A stretch of DNA of 64,000 nucleotides. Source: Hyphococcus formosus (GTDB lineage Bacteria; Pseudomonadota; Alphaproteobacteria; Caulobacterales; Parvularculaceae). The position numbers and the translations under genes are program-made. The stretch spans positions 3,177,687-3,241,686 of the forward strand of contig NZ_CP157210.1 of NCBI RefSeq assembly GCF_046736345.1, written 5' to 3'. Shown here piece after piece: positions 62,615 to 64,000 of this stretch. Within the stretch, counting starts at the first letter, position 1, and the number at the start of each line of letters is the position of its first letter. The notes below the pieces were generated by a model. It ran no database searches. It was not told the origin of the DNA and saw nothing but the letters and a program-made list of their open reading frames with translations.

Positions 62615-63784
62615 TTAATTGGAAGTTGCTTGCAGGCCTGTCACCGCGTTTAACGCATCTCGCATCCTTTCGAGAGAAACATGCTTCGAGCCATATCGTT
62701 CCGTGGTCGTACGTTTTGCATGACCAAGAATTGCTTGTTGGACGTCAAATGTTGCGCCTGTGAGCCGAAGGTTCTCTTCGATAGAGTGACGGAAGGAATA
62801 GGCTGTGAATTTTGGTGAGTGAGGAATTCCCGCTGATCGCAATCCTTTATTTAATCGTGCTGAAAGCGAGCCAGTGTGATGGCATGTTTTTGGAAAAACT
62901 GCGCCTGCGTTTGCATGAGAAAGAATTTCTCTTGCGACTGCAATGCCATCACCTACGAGTGGAATCGCTCGCTGCGAACTCGTAGTTTTCAATCCTCGAA
63001 GGGCATTGGGTCTCAACATTAGAAATGGAATCGGCACGTCGAGGCGTATTTCTTCTGCGCATAGTCCGCCGATCTCTAAGGGGCGTGCGCCCGTCGCTCG
63101 CAATAAGCGAATAATTTGTCCGGTCGGGCGTTTTCCAATCGATCCGTTCAGCCATTCGTCGATAAGCGATAGATGATTACGTTGGAAGGGAAGACGATAC
63201 CCGTGATCAGCATTCAGCAATCGGTGACGGGAAAATGGGTTGGGCCTAGCGTCGTCTTCGACGTCCATAGCGTAAGCATAAATTGCGGATAACGAGCCCA
63301 AGCGACGTCGGATGGTTGCCTCGCTTTGCCCCCGTGTGGTTCTGAGCCAAGCAATCCAGTCTCGGACATTTATGCGTTTGATTTTCACCAATGATGATTC
63401 ATTCGAAAACGCCAAGAATTGCTCAACGGCCATTTTTTCGGCCTTGTGCAAGTCTAAAAGCCCTTTGCTGTCCGCATAACCCTTAGCGGCGTCTTCGATG
63501 GAAATGGAATTGACCGACTGGCGTTCAGGATAAAGACGAATAAGCGCATCGCTAAGTAACGTCCGACTAACCGGATTGTTTCGCCGCATTTGAGCGATCG
63601 CTTCATCCGTTGCTTCACTGAGTGCTCGTAACTCAAGTAGTGTCTGGGAACGCTGAGTGTGGTCCTTTCCCAAGGCAAGTTTCCATTCGGAGCAACCCGC
63701 TAGGTCGTGAAAACGCGCAGGAATTCGGCGACGAAAATAAAAGCTTCCATTGCGCTCGAATAAGTAAGGTAGATTGCGTGTCAT
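62615..63784 (-). CDS. tyrosine integrase of element C
   Basis: A 389-residue integrase. The N-terminal MTRNLPYLFERNGSFYFRRRIPARF is a typical arm-binding opening. Catalytic residues: Arg I in RATGARPLEIGG, HxxR-type AYSFRHSIEENL, His in LGHAKRTTT and Tyr in RYGSK. The start is ATG 63784 (GAGG about 6 bases upstream). A longer ORF to 63952 reads through the tRNA gene and is an artefact. Arm repeats at 63790-63819 lie directly upstream of its ribosome site, so binding could repress it. Confidence 0.92.
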   Translation of the reverse strand: MTRNLPYLFERNGSFYFRRRIPARFHDLAGCSEWKLALGKDHTQRSQTLLELRALSEATDEAIAQMRRNNPVSRTLLSDALIRLYPERQSVNSISIEDAAKGYADSKGLLDLHKAEKMAVEQFLAFSNESSLVKIKRINVRDWIAWLRTTRGQSEATIRRRLGSLSAIYAYAMDVEDDARPNPFSRHRLLNADHGYRLPFQRNHLSLIDEWLNGSIGKRPTGQIIRLLRATGARPLEIGGLCAEEIRLDVPIPFLMLRPNALRGLKTTSSQRAIPLVGDGIAVAREILSHANAGAVFPKTCHHTGSLSARLNKGLRSAGIPHSPKFTAYSFRHSIEENLRLTGATFDVQQAILGHAKRTTTERYGSKHVSLERMRDALNAVTGLQATSN

Positions 63785-63789
63785 ATATC

Positions 63790-63819
63790 CTCTCGTGTAC
63801 CTCTTCTGTGTACCGAGAG
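63790..63819 (-). repeat. arm-type inverted/direct repeat upstream of integrase C
   Basis: CTCTCG (63790-63795) and CGAGAG (63814-63819) are inverted around two GTGTACC units 13 bases apart (63795-63801, 63808-63814). A related unit is at 48209-48233. Confidence 0.65.
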
Positions 63820-63871
63820 CGACTGCGCACTTTTTAAGCCCTTGTTTTTTATGGCAAAACAAGGGGGCTAC

Positions 63872-63958
63872 TGGTGCCCAGGAGAAGACTCGAACTTCCA
63901 CGTCCTTACGGACACCAGCACCTGAAGCTGGCGCGTCTACCAATTCCGCCACCTGGGC
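63872..63958 (-). tRNA. tRNA-Leu (anticodon CAG), copy 2
   Basis: Same 87-nt gene as the copy at 48075-48161, identical through the CCA. It is the right boundary of element C and the attachment locus of the island; its 5' end faces the right, where the native chromosome should lie. Confidence 0.93.
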
Positions 63959-64000
63959 AGGTGAAGGACGGCTGATGTAGAATTGCGCGCTGGCGATGTC
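63872..64000 (-). repeat. direct repeat, right boundary of element C
   Basis: Identical to 48075-48203 through to the window end. Confidence 0.9.

Larger units (their letters stand above)
48204..63871. mobile_element. integrative element C (extended type III R-M island)
   Basis: Bounded by the 129-base direct repeats that contain tRNA-Leu. Arm-type repeats with GTGTAC units occur just inside both ends (48209-48233; 63790-63819). Integrase at the right end, replication module and HTH regulator next to it. Cargo is a helicase-DUF4391-Mod-Res-unknown operon. Confidence 0.8.

Noticed and set aside
63785..63952. N-terminal extension of integrase C
   Set aside because: It is a translation of the tRNA-Leu gene and its flank; the true start is ATG 63784 with a ribosome site.
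30000..64000. CRISPR array in the island
   Set aside because: No regularly spaced repeat series was seen; repeated short sequences are attachment or arm sites.

Overview
The window looks like the chromosome of an alphaproteobacterium, probably a marine or stalked-type lineage (Hyphomonadales/Rhodobacterales-like). The clues are gene neighbourhoods: a MoxR/DUF58/BatA-like/DUF4159 cluster, a DUF1285-Nudix-CCA operon, an ECF sigma/ChrR pair next to an amine oxidase-DUF1365-DUF3833-SDR block, and a VPLPA-CTERM protein. No 16S gene or other species marker is present, so I do not name a genus. No database search was possible; all calls come from reading motifs and context.

Positions 1-27,760 are core chromosome: an alpha-glucosidase (GH13), two envelope-type glycosyltransferases, infC (with an ATA start codon), small membrane proteins, queE-queD (queuosine precursor), the MoxR-DUF58-BatA-like-DUF4159 cluster, sppA, DUF1285-Nudix-cca, an acyl-CoA ligase, and an ECF sigma/ChrR-type anti-sigma operon. 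The sigma operon is divergent from a four-gene lipid/oxidative-stress block. The space between them holds two back-to-back matches to the ECF11/RpoE promoter, each with an exact 18-bp spacer. A fasciclin lipoprotein and a beta-barrel outer membrane protein close the core part.

Positions 27,880-63,871 are a composite genomic island made of three integrative elements stacked at one tRNA-Leu(CAG) gene. Each has a tyrosine recombinase at its right end, reading leftwards, next to a copy or remnant of the tRNA 3' end. Element A (27,880-41,628) carries a type I restriction-modification operon (hsdR-hsdS-hsdM) with a Septu-like ATPase/HNH pair (ptuA/ptuB-like) inserted between hsdS and hsdM, plus a RipA-like membrane gene, an AlpA regulator and two recombinases. 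Element B (about 41,609-48,074) carries a VPLPA-CTERM protein, a membrane protein + DUF4062 pair (possible defence pair), a compact protein with family-A DNA polymerase motifs, and an integrase whose first catalytic arginine is missing. Element C (about 48,204-63,871) carries a translationally coupled SNF2 helicase-DUF4391-Mod-Res-unknown operon (an extended type III restriction system), a split primase/SF3-helicase replication module, an HTH regulator and an integrase.

Element C is flanked by two identical direct repeats of at least 129 bp, each holding a complete tRNA-Leu gene and its 5' flank. Arm-type repeats recognisable in sequence lie just inside the ends of A and C and directly upstream of the integrase start codons, suggesting that the integrases bind their own promoter regions. 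The island therefore works as an anti-phage store built by repeated insertion. The candidates for undescribed biology are the extended type III operon, the DUF4062 pair, the polymerase-like protein and the nested Septu/type I locus.
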